NCBI RefSeq assembly: GCF_900111925.1
Contig: NZ_FOKA01000023.1
Coordinates: 1 to 33,220, forward strand
Length of the DNA: 33,220 bases
DNA from: Cellulomonas marina
Lineage (GTDB): Bacteria > Actinomycetota > Actinomycetes > Actinomycetales > Cellulomonadaceae
Direction: 5' to 3'
Below, one piece after another: positions 1 through 10,531 of the stretch; position 1 is the stretch's first letter, and every line of letters begins with the position of its first letter. The position numbers were made by a program, and so were the translations under genes. The notes beneath the pieces are model-generated. The model saw only the letters and a program-made list of their open reading frames with translations, did no database searches and had not been told where the DNA came from.

Positions 1-203
1 AAGTCCCGATGCCGGTAGCCGTTGCGGGTGTTGACCCGCTCGGTGCTGCGGGCACCGTACTCGGCGCCGCAGATCGCGTCCGCCTCAGCACCCATCAGAG
101 TGTCGATGAAGACGCCGAGCAGCTCACGCAGCAGATCGGGGCTGGCGGTGGCCAGGTGCTCGTGCAAGAAGCGGGCAGGGTCCAGACTGGGTCCAGCGGT
201 CAT
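1..203 (-). CDS. IS256-family transposase, N-terminal part (cut by window edge)
   Basis: Reading the minus strand from an ATG at 203 gives about 67 residues that run off the left edge in frame. The product begins MTAGPSLDPARFLHEHL and continues through ADAICGAEYGARS and ERVNTRNGYRHRD. This arrangement (a helical start, then GAEYG and a RNGYR-HR motif) is what I know from the N-terminus of actinobacterial IS256/mutator transposases, DDE enzymes that move their element by cut-and-paste or copy-out. The catalytic DDE residues would lie outside the window, so I cannot say whether the element is intact. I did not find a convincing terminal inverted repeat between 204 and 453, so the element's edge is unplaced. 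It marks the left 2 kb as an accessory patch. Confidence 0.8.
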   Translation of the reverse strand, partial: MTAGPSLDPARFLHEHLATASPDLLRELLGVFIDTLMGAEADAICGAEYGARSTERVNTRNGYRHRD

Positions 204-441
204 CGCGGGTCCTTCTCTCGAGTCGACTTGGTAGGTCTCTCGAAGAATCACGCGGTGACCGCCTACACGTCTACGACGACGCCCTCACCAGGGCCGGGCT
301 CGCACACCACTCTGCGGGACGCCACTGCCGCACCACCGGCCGCTCCGTCCACGAGTCGATGGGTTCGTGGGACGACGTCGTGCACTGGTCGTCGAGCGCT
401 GTGCGCGGCGCGAAGGTCTCGATCTCATCGTGATTTCGTCA

Positions 442-447
442 TACGCT
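442..447 (+). promoter_or_regulatory. Candidate -10 box (TACGCT) for a leaderless toxin-antitoxin transcript
   Basis: TACGCT fits the TANNNT -10 consensus and ends 6 nt before the GTG at 454, which has no Shine-Dalgarno sequence. This is the geometry of a leaderless actinobacterial transcript starting at the start codon. No clear -35 is visible. Confidence 0.45.
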
Positions 448-453
448 ACCGGC

Positions 454-687
454 GTGGTTGACGACGAGCAGATCCAGAGATGGGCGGATGAGGCCGAGGC
501 CGGTTACGACGTCGATGCCCTGATTCGCCGTCGACGTGGCCGCCCCGGCCGCGGTGCGGAGCCCATGCAGGTGGTGGCCGTCCGGCTCACCGCCGAAGAG
601 CTGGAGGCGCTGGACGCTGCGGCCGCCAAGAACCACATGACCAGGTCCGAGGCGATCAGAGCGGCCCTCTCCCACTTCGCCGCATGA
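454..687 (+). CDS. Ribbon-helix-helix (CopG/Arc-type) antitoxin
   Basis: This 77-residue protein has an acidic N-terminal half (DDEQIQRWADEAEAGYDVDAL), an arginine-rich hinge (RRRRGRPGRG) and a C-terminal ribbon-helix-helix unit: the strand MQVVAVRLT, helix EELEALDAAAAKNHM, then TRSEAIRAALSHFA. Such domains dimerise to make a DNA-binding beta ribbon, and antitoxins of this type repress their own promoter while another segment blocks the toxin. Here the acidic N-terminus would be the toxin-binding part (inference). I chose GTG 454 because the frame upstream does not look like protein and a TACGCT -10 box sits 6 nt before it. The stop overlaps the next gene's ATG (ATGA), so the two are translationally coupled. 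Confidence 0.8.
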   Translation: MVDDEQIQRWADEAEAGYDVDALIRRRRGRPGRGAEPMQVVAVRLTAEELEALDAAAAKNHMTRSEAIRAALSHFAA

Positions 688-926
688 GGGTGCACCGCAG
701 CGCCCTCAAGCACGGCGTCTCTGCTGAGGACGCGATCCAGGCGGCGCAATGGCCGATGTGGATCGAGCCGATCAGCGGTGACGGCGAGCCCCTGCGGGAG
801 CTGCGGCTCGGGTTCGACACGCGGGCCCGACTCCTCGAGACGGTGGTGCTGATCCTCGGTGATCACGACGCTCTCGTGATCCATGCGATGCCTGCGCGCA
901 AGAAGTACCTGGATCTCCTGCCCTGA
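684..926 (+). CDS. BrnT-like toxin of a type II toxin-antitoxin pair
   Basis: The 80-residue product starts MRVHRSALKHGVSAEDAIQAA, has RELRLGFDTRARLLETVVLI in the middle and ends VIHAMPARKKYLDLLP. The order KHGVS-x-EDA helix, strands with R-x-L-x-x-G-x-D, and a late H-A-x-x-ARKKY resembles the BrnT/RelE-fold ribonuclease toxins, with conserved basic residues near the C-terminus. The family assignment is by eye. It overlaps the antitoxin stop by 4 nt and has no Shine-Dalgarno of its own, so its synthesis depends on antitoxin translation. In classic BrnTA loci the toxin comes first; here the antitoxin is first. It sits between an insertion sequence and a broken nuclease gene, typical of a mobile patch. 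Confidence 0.65.
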   Translation: MRVHRSALKHGVSAEDAIQAAQWPMWIEPISGDGEPLRELRLGFDTRARLLETVVLILGDHDALVIHAMPARKKYLDLLP

Positions 927-977
927 GCCGCGCAGACGTCGGTCCGATGACGAGCCGGGCGAGGACCGTCGTCGACC

Positions 978-1969
978 TCACATCGGCGTAGCGCGATGCT
1001 CCTGCCAGTGCTGAGCCAGCCAGTCGACCTGTTCCGACCTGAGGCGCAGGTGCAGCTCCTGCCCGTGCAGTCGGCCGTACTGCGGGTAGCGGGCGAGTTC
1101 GGGCGCGACGTCCACGGACAAGCGCGAGGGAGAGACGGAGAGCATCCCGTCGTCGAAGAGGCGGTGGATGTCGCGCCGGAGCATGAGCCCGCCGTGCCGG
1201 AGGTGCGTGCCCAGCTGTGCGTAGCTGTAGAGGTGGCCCGCTTCGAGGACGCGTTCCGGGGCAGGTCCTGAGAACGCGCAGACCTGCCCTTGCTCGGCCA
1301 GCAGGTGCTCGCGGAACTGCCGCTGGCCACGCCGCACACGCACGAGCGCCCTGCCGTGTCCCTGTGGTGGCGCGAACTCCACCCTGAAGGACCCTGCGGG
1401 AGGGATCGAGAGGCTCAGGTCGGCACGCGCAACCAGCCGATCGACGGCGCGCACCGCACCGCGCGCAGCAAGTGCGGCCGTCAAGCCGGCCCAGTGCAGA
1501 GGTCGCATGGCATTATGTCCCCGGTGTTCACGGCGAGGAGCCGGAGCTCCGTCTCGTCGAGCGCGCCCTCCAACGACGTCCACGCGGCGTCGTACCGCGC
1601 GCGGTACTCGGTCACCCGCACGAGGTCAGGGAGCGCCTCGGGGAACTCGTCCTTGCACTTCATGCAGCGGAATCGCGGTGTCCGGCTCCTGCGCTCGCTG
1701 ATCCTCGTCGTGCGGCACGTCGGGCAGCGGCTGAGCAGCTTCGTCCCCGGTGCCGTCTCGATCTCCTCGATCACCGACACACCGAGCAGACGATGCTTGT
1801 CCCACAACGCGATCGGATCTCCGACCGCCAGATTCCGATGGTTAGGGACGTTGCTGTCCCACGAGTAGTACGCGTCGATCTGGTCGTCGTAACCGTCGTT
1901 CCCCCCGTGGCCACGGTCGTCCCCGGCGGCCATCAGCAGCCACGCGCGCCTCGACCCGCTGTCGACCAT
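978..1969 (-). pseudogene. HNH endonuclease-domain protein, split by one frameshift
   Basis: Two overlapping minus-strand frames together make one protein. The first (1969 down to 1481) has a YYSWDSNVPNH...GDPIALWDKHRLLGVSVIEEI segment and a zinc ribbon (CPTCRTTRIS and CMKCKDEF). The second (from about 1520 down to 978) carries AMRPLHWAGL and an HNH_2-like core: CAFSG, then EAGHLYSYAQLG, then HGGLMLRRDIHRLFDDG. I recall intact actinobacterial proteins with all these parts in one chain of about 330 residues. The frames would join if one base were added in the GGGG run at about 1516-1519, giving TGGHNAMRPLHW. So either a base was lost there or the assembly has a homopolymer error. The start could also be ATG 1933. 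The natural target of this nuclease type is unknown to me; restriction or phage defence is a guess. Confidence 0.75.
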
Positions 1970-2028
1970 GGTGGACAGCTTGCCGTAGACGACGTGCGAT
2001 CAGACGCCTCCGGTCGTGCAGAAGACGG

Positions 2029-2367
2029 TCAGCCGCCGACGACCACCCAGCCGTCCTCCTCCGCCACCGGGAACACCGACAGCGGGCGCTGACCCGTCAG
2101 GCAGGCGCCCGTCGCCAGCTCGAAGGTGTTCCCGTGCAGCGGGCACATCACCACGCGCGCATCGGTCTGGCCGTCCGCGATCGGGCCGCCGCGGTGCGGG
2201 CACACCGCCGACACCGCGTGCAGGGCGCCCGTGCGCAGCCGGAACACCGCGACCTGCTCGCCGGCGACGGCGAACGCACGGCCCTCGCCCGGCGGCAGGT
2301 CCGCCACCCGGGCGACCCTCGTCGCCGGCAGCCCACGCACCACGCCGTCCGGCGTCGCCTCCGACAC
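2029..2367 (-). CDS. nirD: Assimilatory nitrite reductase small subunit (Rieske protein)
   Basis: NirD is the small partner of NirB in NADH-dependent reduction of nitrite to ammonium in the cytoplasm. The 112-residue protein is a single Rieske-like domain: C56-P-H58 and C75-P-L-H78 are positioned to bind a [2Fe-2S] cluster, followed by a typical FELATGACL and a final GWVVVGG. Many NirD proteins have lost these ligands; this one keeps all four. I chose GTG 2367 because GGAGGAGG lies 5 nt upstream. GTG 2388, which overlaps the nirB stop by 4 nt, is a possible longer start adding 7 residues. It is the last gene of the nitrate-assimilation operon. Confidence 0.92.
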   Translation of the reverse strand: MSEATPDGVVRGLPATRVARVADLPPGEGRAFAVAGEQVAVFRLRTGALHAVSAVCPHRGGPIADGQTDARVVMCPLHGNTFELATGACLTGQRPLSVFPVAEEDGWVVVGG

Positions 2368-2384
2368 CACCGCCTCCTCCGCGC

Positions 2385-4868
2385 TCACCGGACCGGCACC
2401 TGCGGCAGCACCGACAGCGGCAAGGACGTCCGGAACTGGCCCGGCTCCACCGGGCTGGCCCCCTCCTGCCACGGGTCGACGTAGGCGTCCACCGACTCCT
2501 GCACCCGCTCGTCGAGCCCGGCGGCCAGGCCGTCGCGGTCGTCGACGAGGATCGCCTTCAGCTCCTCCAGGCCGACCCGGGGGACGAAGGTGTACGTCCG
2601 CTCCAGCCAGTGCGCGTTCTCGCGGTAGTACTGCATGAACCGCCCGGCCAGGGTCAGCACCTCCTCGCGGGAGTCGACGGTCGCCAGCAGGTCCCCCTTG
2701 CGGATGTGCGCGCCGGCGGCCCCGCCGACGTAGACCTCCCAGCGACCCTCGCCGATCGCGACGACGCCCACGTCCTTGACGAGTGACTCCGCGCAGTTGC
2801 GGGGGCAGCCGGACACGGCGAGCTTCATCTTCGCCGGGCTCTCCAGGCCCTGGTACCGGCTCTCCAGGTCGATCCCGAGGCCGGTGGAGTCGTCGAGCCC
2901 GAACCGGCAGAACTCCGTGCCGACGCACGTCTTCACGGTGCGGAAGCTCTTGCCGTACGCGTAGCCCGACGGCATGCCCAGGTCGCCCCAGACCTTCGGC
3001 AGGTCCTCCTTGCGGATGCCGAGCAGGTCGATGCGCTGGCCGCCGGTGACCTTGACCAGCGGGACCTGGTACTTGTCGGCGACGTCGGCGATGCGGCGCA
3101 GCTGGTCCGGCGTGGTGACGCCGCCCTTCATCTGCGGCACCACCGAGAACGTCCCGTCGCGCTGGATGTTGGCGTGCACCCGGTCGTTGACGAACCGGGC
3201 GTCGCGCTCGTCGACGTGGTCGTGCGGCCAGACCACGCGCAGCAGCGAGGTCAGCGCCATCTTCGACCTCGCGTCGTCGGCGCCCTCCGGCGCGAGCGCC
3301 GCGAACACCGCCGACACGGACGTCAGGTGCCGTTCCTTGATGGCGGCGACGAGCTCGGGCTTGGTCATCGGGATGCCTGGCACGTACCAGGACGCCGAGG
3401 GGTCCTCCTCGACCTTGCCGCCGGCGGCCCACTCGACGATCTGCGCCACCAGCCCCTTGCAGGACCCGCAGCCCTTGCCGGCACGGGTCTTGTCCATGAC
3501 GGACCCGACGGTCTTGCACCCACCGTGGACCGCCCCGCAGATGTCCCCCTTGGACACGCCGTTGCAGTTGCAGACGGCGGCCTCGTCGGACAGCTCCGCG
3601 ACCGACACCTCGTCCGGCGGGGCACCGATGTCGAAGAGCATCTGCACGCGCTCTTCCGGCAGCGCCATGCCGCGGTCGAAGGCCTGCACGAGGAACGCCG
3701 TCTTGCGCACGTCGCCGAGCAGCGTCGCGCCGATGAGCCGGCCGTCGCGCACCACCAGCGACTTGTGCACGCCCTTCTTCGGCTCGGAGAACACGATGTG
3801 CTCGTCCGTCTCACGCTGCGGGGCGACGACACCCATCGACGCGACGTCCACGCCGGCGACCTTGAGCTTCGTCGCCGTGCGGGAGCCGTGGTACGCCGCG
3901 GCGGGGTCCGCCCCGGTCAGCACGTCGGCGATGACCTTGGCCTGCTCCCACAGCGGGGCGACGAGGCCGTACGTCTCGCCGCGGTGCTGCACGCACTCCC
4001 CGACCGCGAACACGTCGTCGGACTCGACCGTGCGGAGCTGGTCGTCGACGACGATGCCGCGCTCGACCGTGAGGCCCGACATCTGCGCGATCTCGGTGTT
4101 CGGCCGGATGCCCGCCGCCAGCACCACCATGTCGCACGGCAGGAAGCGCCCGTCCTTGAGCTCGATGCCCTCGATCTGCTCCCGGCCGCGCACGGCGGTC
4201 GTGCGCCCGCCGCAGACGACCTCGATGCCCAGCTTCTCGATGCTGCGCTGCAGGATGCGGCCCGCGGCCTCGTCGAGCTGGGCGTTCATGAGATGCCCCG
4301 GGCCGTGCACCACGGTGACCTGCATGCCGTGGCTCTGCAGCCCGGCCGCCGCCTCGAGGCCCAGCAGGCCGCCGCCGATGACGACCGCGCGCTCGTGGTC
4401 GCGGGCGTAGGCGATCATCCGGCGCGTGTCGTCGAGCGTGCGGAACGTGAAGACGGCCTGGTGGAAGCCGCGCCGGGGGTCGCGCAGGTGCGTGATCTCC
4501 GGGACGAACGGCACCGAGCCCGTGGCGATGACGAGCTGGTCGTACGGCTGCACCCCGCCGGCCCCGTCGACCACGACGTGCGCGAACGGGTCGATCCGCG
4601 CCACCCGCACGCCGGCGCGCAGGTCGATGCCGTTCTCCGCGTACCAGGCGACCGTGTTGAGGAAGATGTCCGCCTCGTCGTCCAAGCCCTGCAGGACGTT
4701 GGACAGCATGATGCGGTTGTAGTTCCCGTACGGCTCCTCCCCGTACATCGTGATGTCGAACTGGTCCGCCCCACCGCGGGCCAGCACCTCCTCGACCGTG
4801 CGGGCCCCGGCCATGCCGTTCCCGACGACGACGAGGCGCCGCTTCGGACCGACCGCGTGCGCGCCCAC
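2385..4868 (-). CDS. nirB: Assimilatory nitrite reductase [NAD(P)H] large subunit
   Basis: NirB carries electrons from NAD(P)H through FAD and iron-sulfur centres to siroheme, reducing nitrite by six electrons to ammonium. The 827-residue chain has the full set of domains: an FAD-binding start (GNGMAG at 16-21), a second dinucleotide site (VIGGGLLGLEAA near 163), a BFD-like [2Fe-2S] domain with C433-x-C435 and C467-x2-C470, ferredoxin-like NIR/SIR repeats, and the siroheme/[4Fe-4S] ligands C648-x5-C654 and C688-x3-C692. The ATG at 4868 is 2 nt after the stop of the nitrate reductase gene and the end overlaps the possible long nirD start, so the three form one operon. Length and motifs are normal. 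Confidence 0.97.
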   Translation of the reverse strand: MGAHAVGPKRRLVVVGNGMAGARTVEEVLARGGADQFDITMYGEEPYGNYNRIMLSNVLQGLDDEADIFLNTVAWYAENGIDLRAGVRVARIDPFAHVVVDGAGGVQPYDQLVIATGSVPFVPEITHLRDPRRGFHQAVFTFRTLDDTRRMIAYARDHERAVVIGGGLLGLEAAAGLQSHGMQVTVVHGPGHLMNAQLDEAAGRILQRSIEKLGIEVVCGGRTTAVRGREQIEGIELKDGRFLPCDMVVLAAGIRPNTEIAQMSGLTVERGIVVDDQLRTVESDDVFAVGECVQHRGETYGLVAPLWEQAKVIADVLTGADPAAAYHGSRTATKLKVAGVDVASMGVVAPQRETDEHIVFSEPKKGVHKSLVVRDGRLIGATLLGDVRKTAFLVQAFDRGMALPEERVQMLFDIGAPPDEVSVAELSDEAAVCNCNGVSKGDICGAVHGGCKTVGSVMDKTRAGKGCGSCKGLVAQIVEWAAGGKVEEDPSASWYVPGIPMTKPELVAAIKERHLTSVSAVFAALAPEGADDARSKMALTSLLRVVWPHDHVDERDARFVNDRVHANIQRDGTFSVVPQMKGGVTTPDQLRRIADVADKYQVPLVKVTGGQRIDLLGIRKEDLPKVWGDLGMPSGYAYGKSFRTVKTCVGTEFCRFGLDDSTGLGIDLESRYQGLESPAKMKLAVSGCPRNCAESLVKDVGVVAIGEGRWEVYVGGAAGAHIRKGDLLATVDSREEVLTLAGRFMQYYRENAHWLERTYTFVPRVGLEELKAILVDDRDGLAAGLDERVQESVDAYVDPWQEGASPVEPGQFRTSLPLSVLPQVPVR

Positions 4869-4870
4869 GC

Positions 4871-7423
<2,553 letters not shown>

Positions 7424-7447
7424 CGCGACCCAGCATCGGCGGGGCGT

Positions 7448-7474
7448 GTTTCGCCCGGTCGCGCGGCTCGTTAC
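7448..7474 (-). promoter_or_regulatory. Weak GlnR-like site upstream of the nitrate operon
   Basis: On the minus strand GTAAC (7474-7470) is followed 22 bp later by GAAAC (7452-7448), about 25-50 nt before the nitrate reductase start. GlnR, which controls nitrate assimilation genes in several actinobacteria, binds GTnAC and GAAAC half-sites spaced 11 bp apart. Only the outer elements match; the middle half-site is CGCGA. Suggestive, not strong. Confidence 0.22.
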
Positions 7475-7676
7475 GTCTCGCGCTCGTCGAGCGCACAGGC
7501 GACGTCCGTCCCCGGTGAGGTGGCGCGGTGAGGGTCGCTCGGAAACTCGTCCCCGGATCGGGGAACACGTCGCGGGATGCGCCGGTTGTGGACCGTGCGC
7601 ACCGGTTCATGACCCCCGGGCTCAACCACAGCCGCTACGAGCGGCCTCGCGCCGTGAGGCGTCTGCCGGTGCGCAG

Positions 7677-7710
7677 CGACGGGCGGTACCCCTCGGGGTG
7701 CCGCCCGTCG
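7677..7710. other. Long near-perfect hairpin in the divergent nas/DUF664 region
   Basis: The 345-bp stretch 7424-7768 between divergent genes holds no gene I can support. Within it a 16-bp arm (7677-7692, CGACGGGCGGTACCCC) pairs with 7695-7710 with one G-T mismatch and a 2-nt centre. It looks like a rho-independent terminator without a T tail, but no annotated gene ends here. It could end an unannotated small RNA or isolate the two promoters. Confidence 0.6.
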
Positions 7711-7756
7711 TGCTCCCCGGGTCCCGGCACCCTTCCGCCGTGTCGGACGCCGGCCC

Positions 7757-7762
7757 TACGGT
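7757..7762 (+). promoter_or_regulatory. Candidate -10 box (TACGGT) for a leaderless DUF664 transcript
   Basis: TACGGT ends 6 nt before ATG 7769, and there is no ribosome-binding site. The spacing is the same as at 442-447 before the toxin-antitoxin pair. Confidence 0.45.
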
Positions 7763-7768
7763 CGGTGC

Positions 7769-8356
7769 ATGGCCGACGACGACATGCCGTGGGAACCGCC
7801 CGCAGCGGGGGACGAGCTCGCGCACCTGACCGCCGCGGTCGACCGGATGCGCACCACGTTCCGGTGGAAGGCCGACGGGCTCGACGCCGCGGGGCTGGCG
7901 CAGCGCGTGGCTCCTTCGCAGCTCTCCCTCGGCGGGCTGCTCAAGCACCTCGCCGCCGTGGAGGACCTGACCTTCACGTGGAAGCTGCACGGGACGCACC
8001 CCGGGCAGCAGTGGGACTTCCAGTCGTGGGGCGACAACGGCACGGAGATCCTCGCCGCGGGCGACGACAGCCCCGAGACGCTCTACGCGACGTGGGACGA
8101 CGCCGTCGCCCGGTCCCGCGAGCGGCTGGACGCCGTGCTCGCCGACGGTGGCCTCGACACGGTCGCCTCCCTGGGGGACGAACGGGGCCACCTCAGCCTG
8201 CGCCGCCTGCTCTTCGACCTCCTCGAGGAGTACGGCCGGCACACGGGCCACGCGGACCTGCTGCGCGAGGCCGTGGACGGGCGGGTCGGCGAGGACCCGC
8301 CGCAGGGGTGGGTGCCGGAGTCCGGCGCGCCGCTGGCCTGGATCCGCAACCGCTGA
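7769..8356 (+). CDS. DinB-fold DUF664 family protein (mycothiol-dependent-enzyme-like)
   Basis: The 195-residue protein matches the DUF664/DinB four-helix fold, which includes mycothiol-dependent maleylpyruvate isomerase and bacillithiol transferases. Visible features are an N-terminal helix with VDRMRTTFRWKADGL, the segment SLGGLLKHLAAVED with H60, and the signature LLEEYGRHTGHADLLRE with H158 and H161. H60 with the late histidines is the usual metal site. The reaction is unknown; in actinobacteria the family is thought to use mycothiol for thiol transfer or detoxification, which I infer here only from the fold. A TACGGT -10 box right before the ATG suggests a leaderless message. A UBP zinc-finger gene follows 42 bp on, probably in one transcript. 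Confidence 0.85.
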   Translation: MADDDMPWEPPAAGDELAHLTAAVDRMRTTFRWKADGLDAAGLAQRVAPSQLSLGGLLKHLAAVEDLTFTWKLHGTHPGQQWDFQSWGDNGTEILAAGDDSPETLYATWDDAVARSRERLDAVLADGGLDTVASLGDERGHLSLRRLLFDLLEEYGRHTGHADLLREAVDGRVGEDPPQGWVPESGAPLAWIRNR

Positions 8357-8398
8357 CCGACCGCTGACCTGCTCGACCTGCTCGACCTGGAGGCGACG

Positions 8399-8779
8399 AT
8401 GACCACCGACCTGCCCGGCATCGACCTCGACGTGCCGCCGTCGGGGCCCGGGTGCGTGGAGTGCGAGCGGGACGGGAGCTGGTGGGTGCACCTGCGCCGG
8501 TGCGCGGCCTGCGGGCACGTGGGGTGCTGCGACGACTCGCTGCACCGGCACGCCACCGCGCACGCCCACGCCGAGCGGCACCCGGTCATGCAGAGCTACG
8601 AGCCGGGCGAGGACTGGTTCTGGGACTACGAGCGGGGCCGTGCGTTCGCGGGGCCGGACCTCGCTCCCCCGACGAGCCGCCCGGTCGACCAGCCGGTGCC
8701 CGGGCCGGCCGGGCGCGTGCCCGCCAACTGGCGCGAGCAGCTCGCGGCCCGGGACGAGCGGGAGGGGCGGGGTCGCTGA
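8399..8779 (+). CDS. UBP-type zinc finger protein
   Basis: A 126-residue protein with an isolated zf-UBP domain. Ligand candidates are C19 and C22 (CVEC), C35 and C38 (CAAC), C43 (GHVGC) and the histidines in SLHRHATAHAHAERHPV. The domain ends EPGEDWFWDYERG, the usual actinobacterial ending, and the rest is a proline-rich tail finishing NWREQLAARDEREGRGR. In eukaryotes this finger binds the free C-terminus of ubiquitin; its bacterial role is unknown to me. GGAGG lies 5 nt before the ATG. The 42-bp gap from the DUF664 gene contains a short direct repeat (CTGCTCGAC twice). Confidence 0.88.
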   Translation: MTTDLPGIDLDVPPSGPGCVECERDGSWWVHLRRCAACGHVGCCDDSLHRHATAHAHAERHPVMQSYEPGEDWFWDYERGRAFAGPDLAPPTSRPVDQPVPGPAGRVPANWREQLAARDEREGRGR

Positions 8780-8845
8780 CGCGTCCTGCGGCGCAGGACC
8801 GGAGGCACGGATCCGTCGGCGGGTCGCTCGTCGGAGTGGTGCTGG

Positions 8846-10306
8846 TCAGCGGGCCTGCTGCGCCGGCTGCCCGTCCGGGCCGAGCGCGCCGACGAGCCAT
8901 AGGGGCTCGTCGGGCACGGGCAGCACGCGTTGCGGGCCGCGGCCGGTGGCCGCCGTCTCGAAGCGGACGGCGATGTGCCGCGGCCGCACGGCGACGACCC
9001 AGCCGCGCCCGTGCTCGGGGTGCTCGACGTCCATCCCGGGTGACGTGTTGTGCGGGGTGGCGAGGACCGGCCCGTCGGCGGTCGGGGCGCTCGCCTCGTC
9101 GGCGCCGTCCGGTTCCTCGTCGTCCGACGACATCCCCGTCGTGGCCCCCTCGCCCGTCGGCTCCTCGTCGAGCGCGAGCGTGAGCTGGGCGTGCTCGGAC
9201 AGGCCGTGGAAGCTCACCCCGAGCAGGCGCACCGGCGCGGCGACCTCCGCGGCCTCCAGCGCCGCGAGCGCCGCGGTCCGCAGCGGCCCCTCGTCGGACG
9301 TGGGGTGGGGCAGCGTCGTCGAGCGGGTGAGCGTGGTGAAGTCGGCGAGCCGGACCTTGACCACGACCGTCCGCGCAGCGGCCCCGGAGCGGTGGAGCCG
9401 GCCGAGGGCGGCGGGCAGCACGCGTTCCAGCGCGCCCCGGACCTCCGCGCGGCCCACGACGTCGGCGGCGAAGGTCCGCTCGGCGCCGACGGACTTCACC
9501 TCGCGCGTGACCTCCACCGGCCGGTCGTCCCACCCGCGCGCCATCGCGTGCAGGAGCGTCCCCTGCGCCTGCCCGGTCAGCTCGACGAGGACGTCGAGGC
9601 GCTGCGCGCGCAGGTCGGCGACGGTGCGCACGCCCACCCTGTCCAGCGCCGCGGCCGTCGCCGGCCCGACACCCCACAGCGCCCGCACCGGCAGCGGCAG
9701 GAGGAAGCCGTCCTCGTCCTCCGGCGGAACCACCAGCAGCCCGGCGGGCTTGGCCGCGTCGGAGGCCAGCTTCGCCACGAGCTTCGAGCGCGCCATCCCG
9801 ATGGTCACCGGGAGCCCGCACCGGCGGGCCACCTCGGCGCGCACGTGCTCGGCCGTCGCCCGCAGGTCCACCGGCGGCCGCACGAGGGCGGGGGCTCCGT
9901 CCTCCCCCTCGACCGGTCCCGCGTCGAGGTCGGCGAAGGCCTCGTCGATGCTCAGCGGCTGCACCCGGGTCGCGTGCTCGCGGAGCACGCCCATGAGCAC
10001 AGCGGAGAACGCGCTGTACGCGTCGAACCGCGGGACGAGCACGGCCGCCGTCGGGCAGAGCCGGCGCGCGCGGGCCATGGGCATCGCGGAGCGCACGCCG
10101 TAGGCACGCGCCTCGTAGGAGGCCGCTGCGACCACCCCGCGGCCGCCGACCCCGCCCACCAGCACCGGCTTCCCCGCGAGGCTCGGCTTCTGCAGCTGCT
10201 CCACGCTGGCGAAGAACGCGTCGGCGTCCATGTGCAGGATGCTCGGCCGGTCCCGCAGCCGCGGTGCGACCGGCACGGGCACCGGGCCGACGGCCGGCGT
10301 CCTCAC
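8846..10306 (-). CDS. dinB: DNA polymerase IV (Y-family translesion polymerase)
   Basis: Error-prone Y-family polymerase that copies past damaged bases. The 486-residue chain shows the catalytic HMDADAFFASVEQ (D27, D29), YEARAYGVRSAMP for nucleotide contacts, LSIDEAF with D121 and E122, the LVAKLASDAAKPAG segment, the helix-hairpin-helix LWGVGPATAAALDRVGVRTVADL and a little-finger domain. Beyond the usual 350-400 residues is an acidic, low-complexity stretch and a C-terminal module (MDVEHPEHGRGWVVAVRPRHIAVRFET) seen in several actinobacterial DinB proteins. The start is GTG 10306 with GGGGGC 5 nt upstream. No clear SOS/LexA box was seen in the 225-bp region up to the divergent MATE gene. Confidence 0.93.
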   Translation of the reverse strand: MRTPAVGPVPVPVAPRLRDRPSILHMDADAFFASVEQLQKPSLAGKPVLVGGVGGRGVVAAASYEARAYGVRSAMPMARARRLCPTAAVLVPRFDAYSAFSAVLMGVLREHATRVQPLSIDEAFADLDAGPVEGEDGAPALVRPPVDLRATAEHVRAEVARRCGLPVTIGMARSKLVAKLASDAAKPAGLLVVPPEDEDGFLLPLPVRALWGVGPATAAALDRVGVRTVADLRAQRLDVLVELTGQAQGTLLHAMARGWDDRPVEVTREVKSVGAERTFAADVVGRAEVRGALERVLPAALGRLHRSGAAARTVVVKVRLADFTTLTRSTTLPHPTSDEGPLRTAALAALEAAEVAAPVRLLGVSFHGLSEHAQLTLALDEEPTGEGATTGMSSDDEEPDGADEASAPTADGPVLATPHNTSPGMDVEHPEHGRGWVVAVRPRHIAVRFETAATGRGPQRVLPVPDEPLWLVGALGPDGQPAQQAR

Positions 10307-10419
10307 CGCTGCCCCCGGTCGACGCGGGCACGACGGCCACCGGCGTCACGGCGACGGGCACCGCGAGGGACAGATGTGGCACAGGTCACAGTCGTTCGAG
10401 TTGACCAATCCCCCGGTCG

Positions 10420-10432
10420 TATCGATTCGATA
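10420..10432. promoter_or_regulatory. Perfect palindrome (TATCGA-T-TCGATA), operator candidate
   Basis: A 6-bp inverted repeat with a 1-nt centre lies between the divergent dinB and MATE genes, 14 bp after a TTGACC box (10401-10406) that could be the -35 of the MATE promoter. Drug exporters often have such an operator for a TetR/MarR-type repressor, but no such regulator is in the window. Confidence 0.4.
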
Positions 10433-10531
10433 GTCGTGCTGGAGCGACCGGCACGACCGAGCACGCGACCCGCCACCACCGTCACACCTCTCGCCACATC
10501 CCTCCTCCTCCCGCTGCGGAGCCCCTCAGTC

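Noticed and set aside
9050..10531. Long plus-strand extension upstream of the MATE start
   Set aside because: It is antisense to dinB and of low complexity; the MATE family N-terminus begins right after ATG 10532.
10307..10531. SOS/LexA box for dinB
   Set aside because: I looked for a TCGAAC-type inverted repeat and found only the single TTCGAG at 10395-10400 without a partner.
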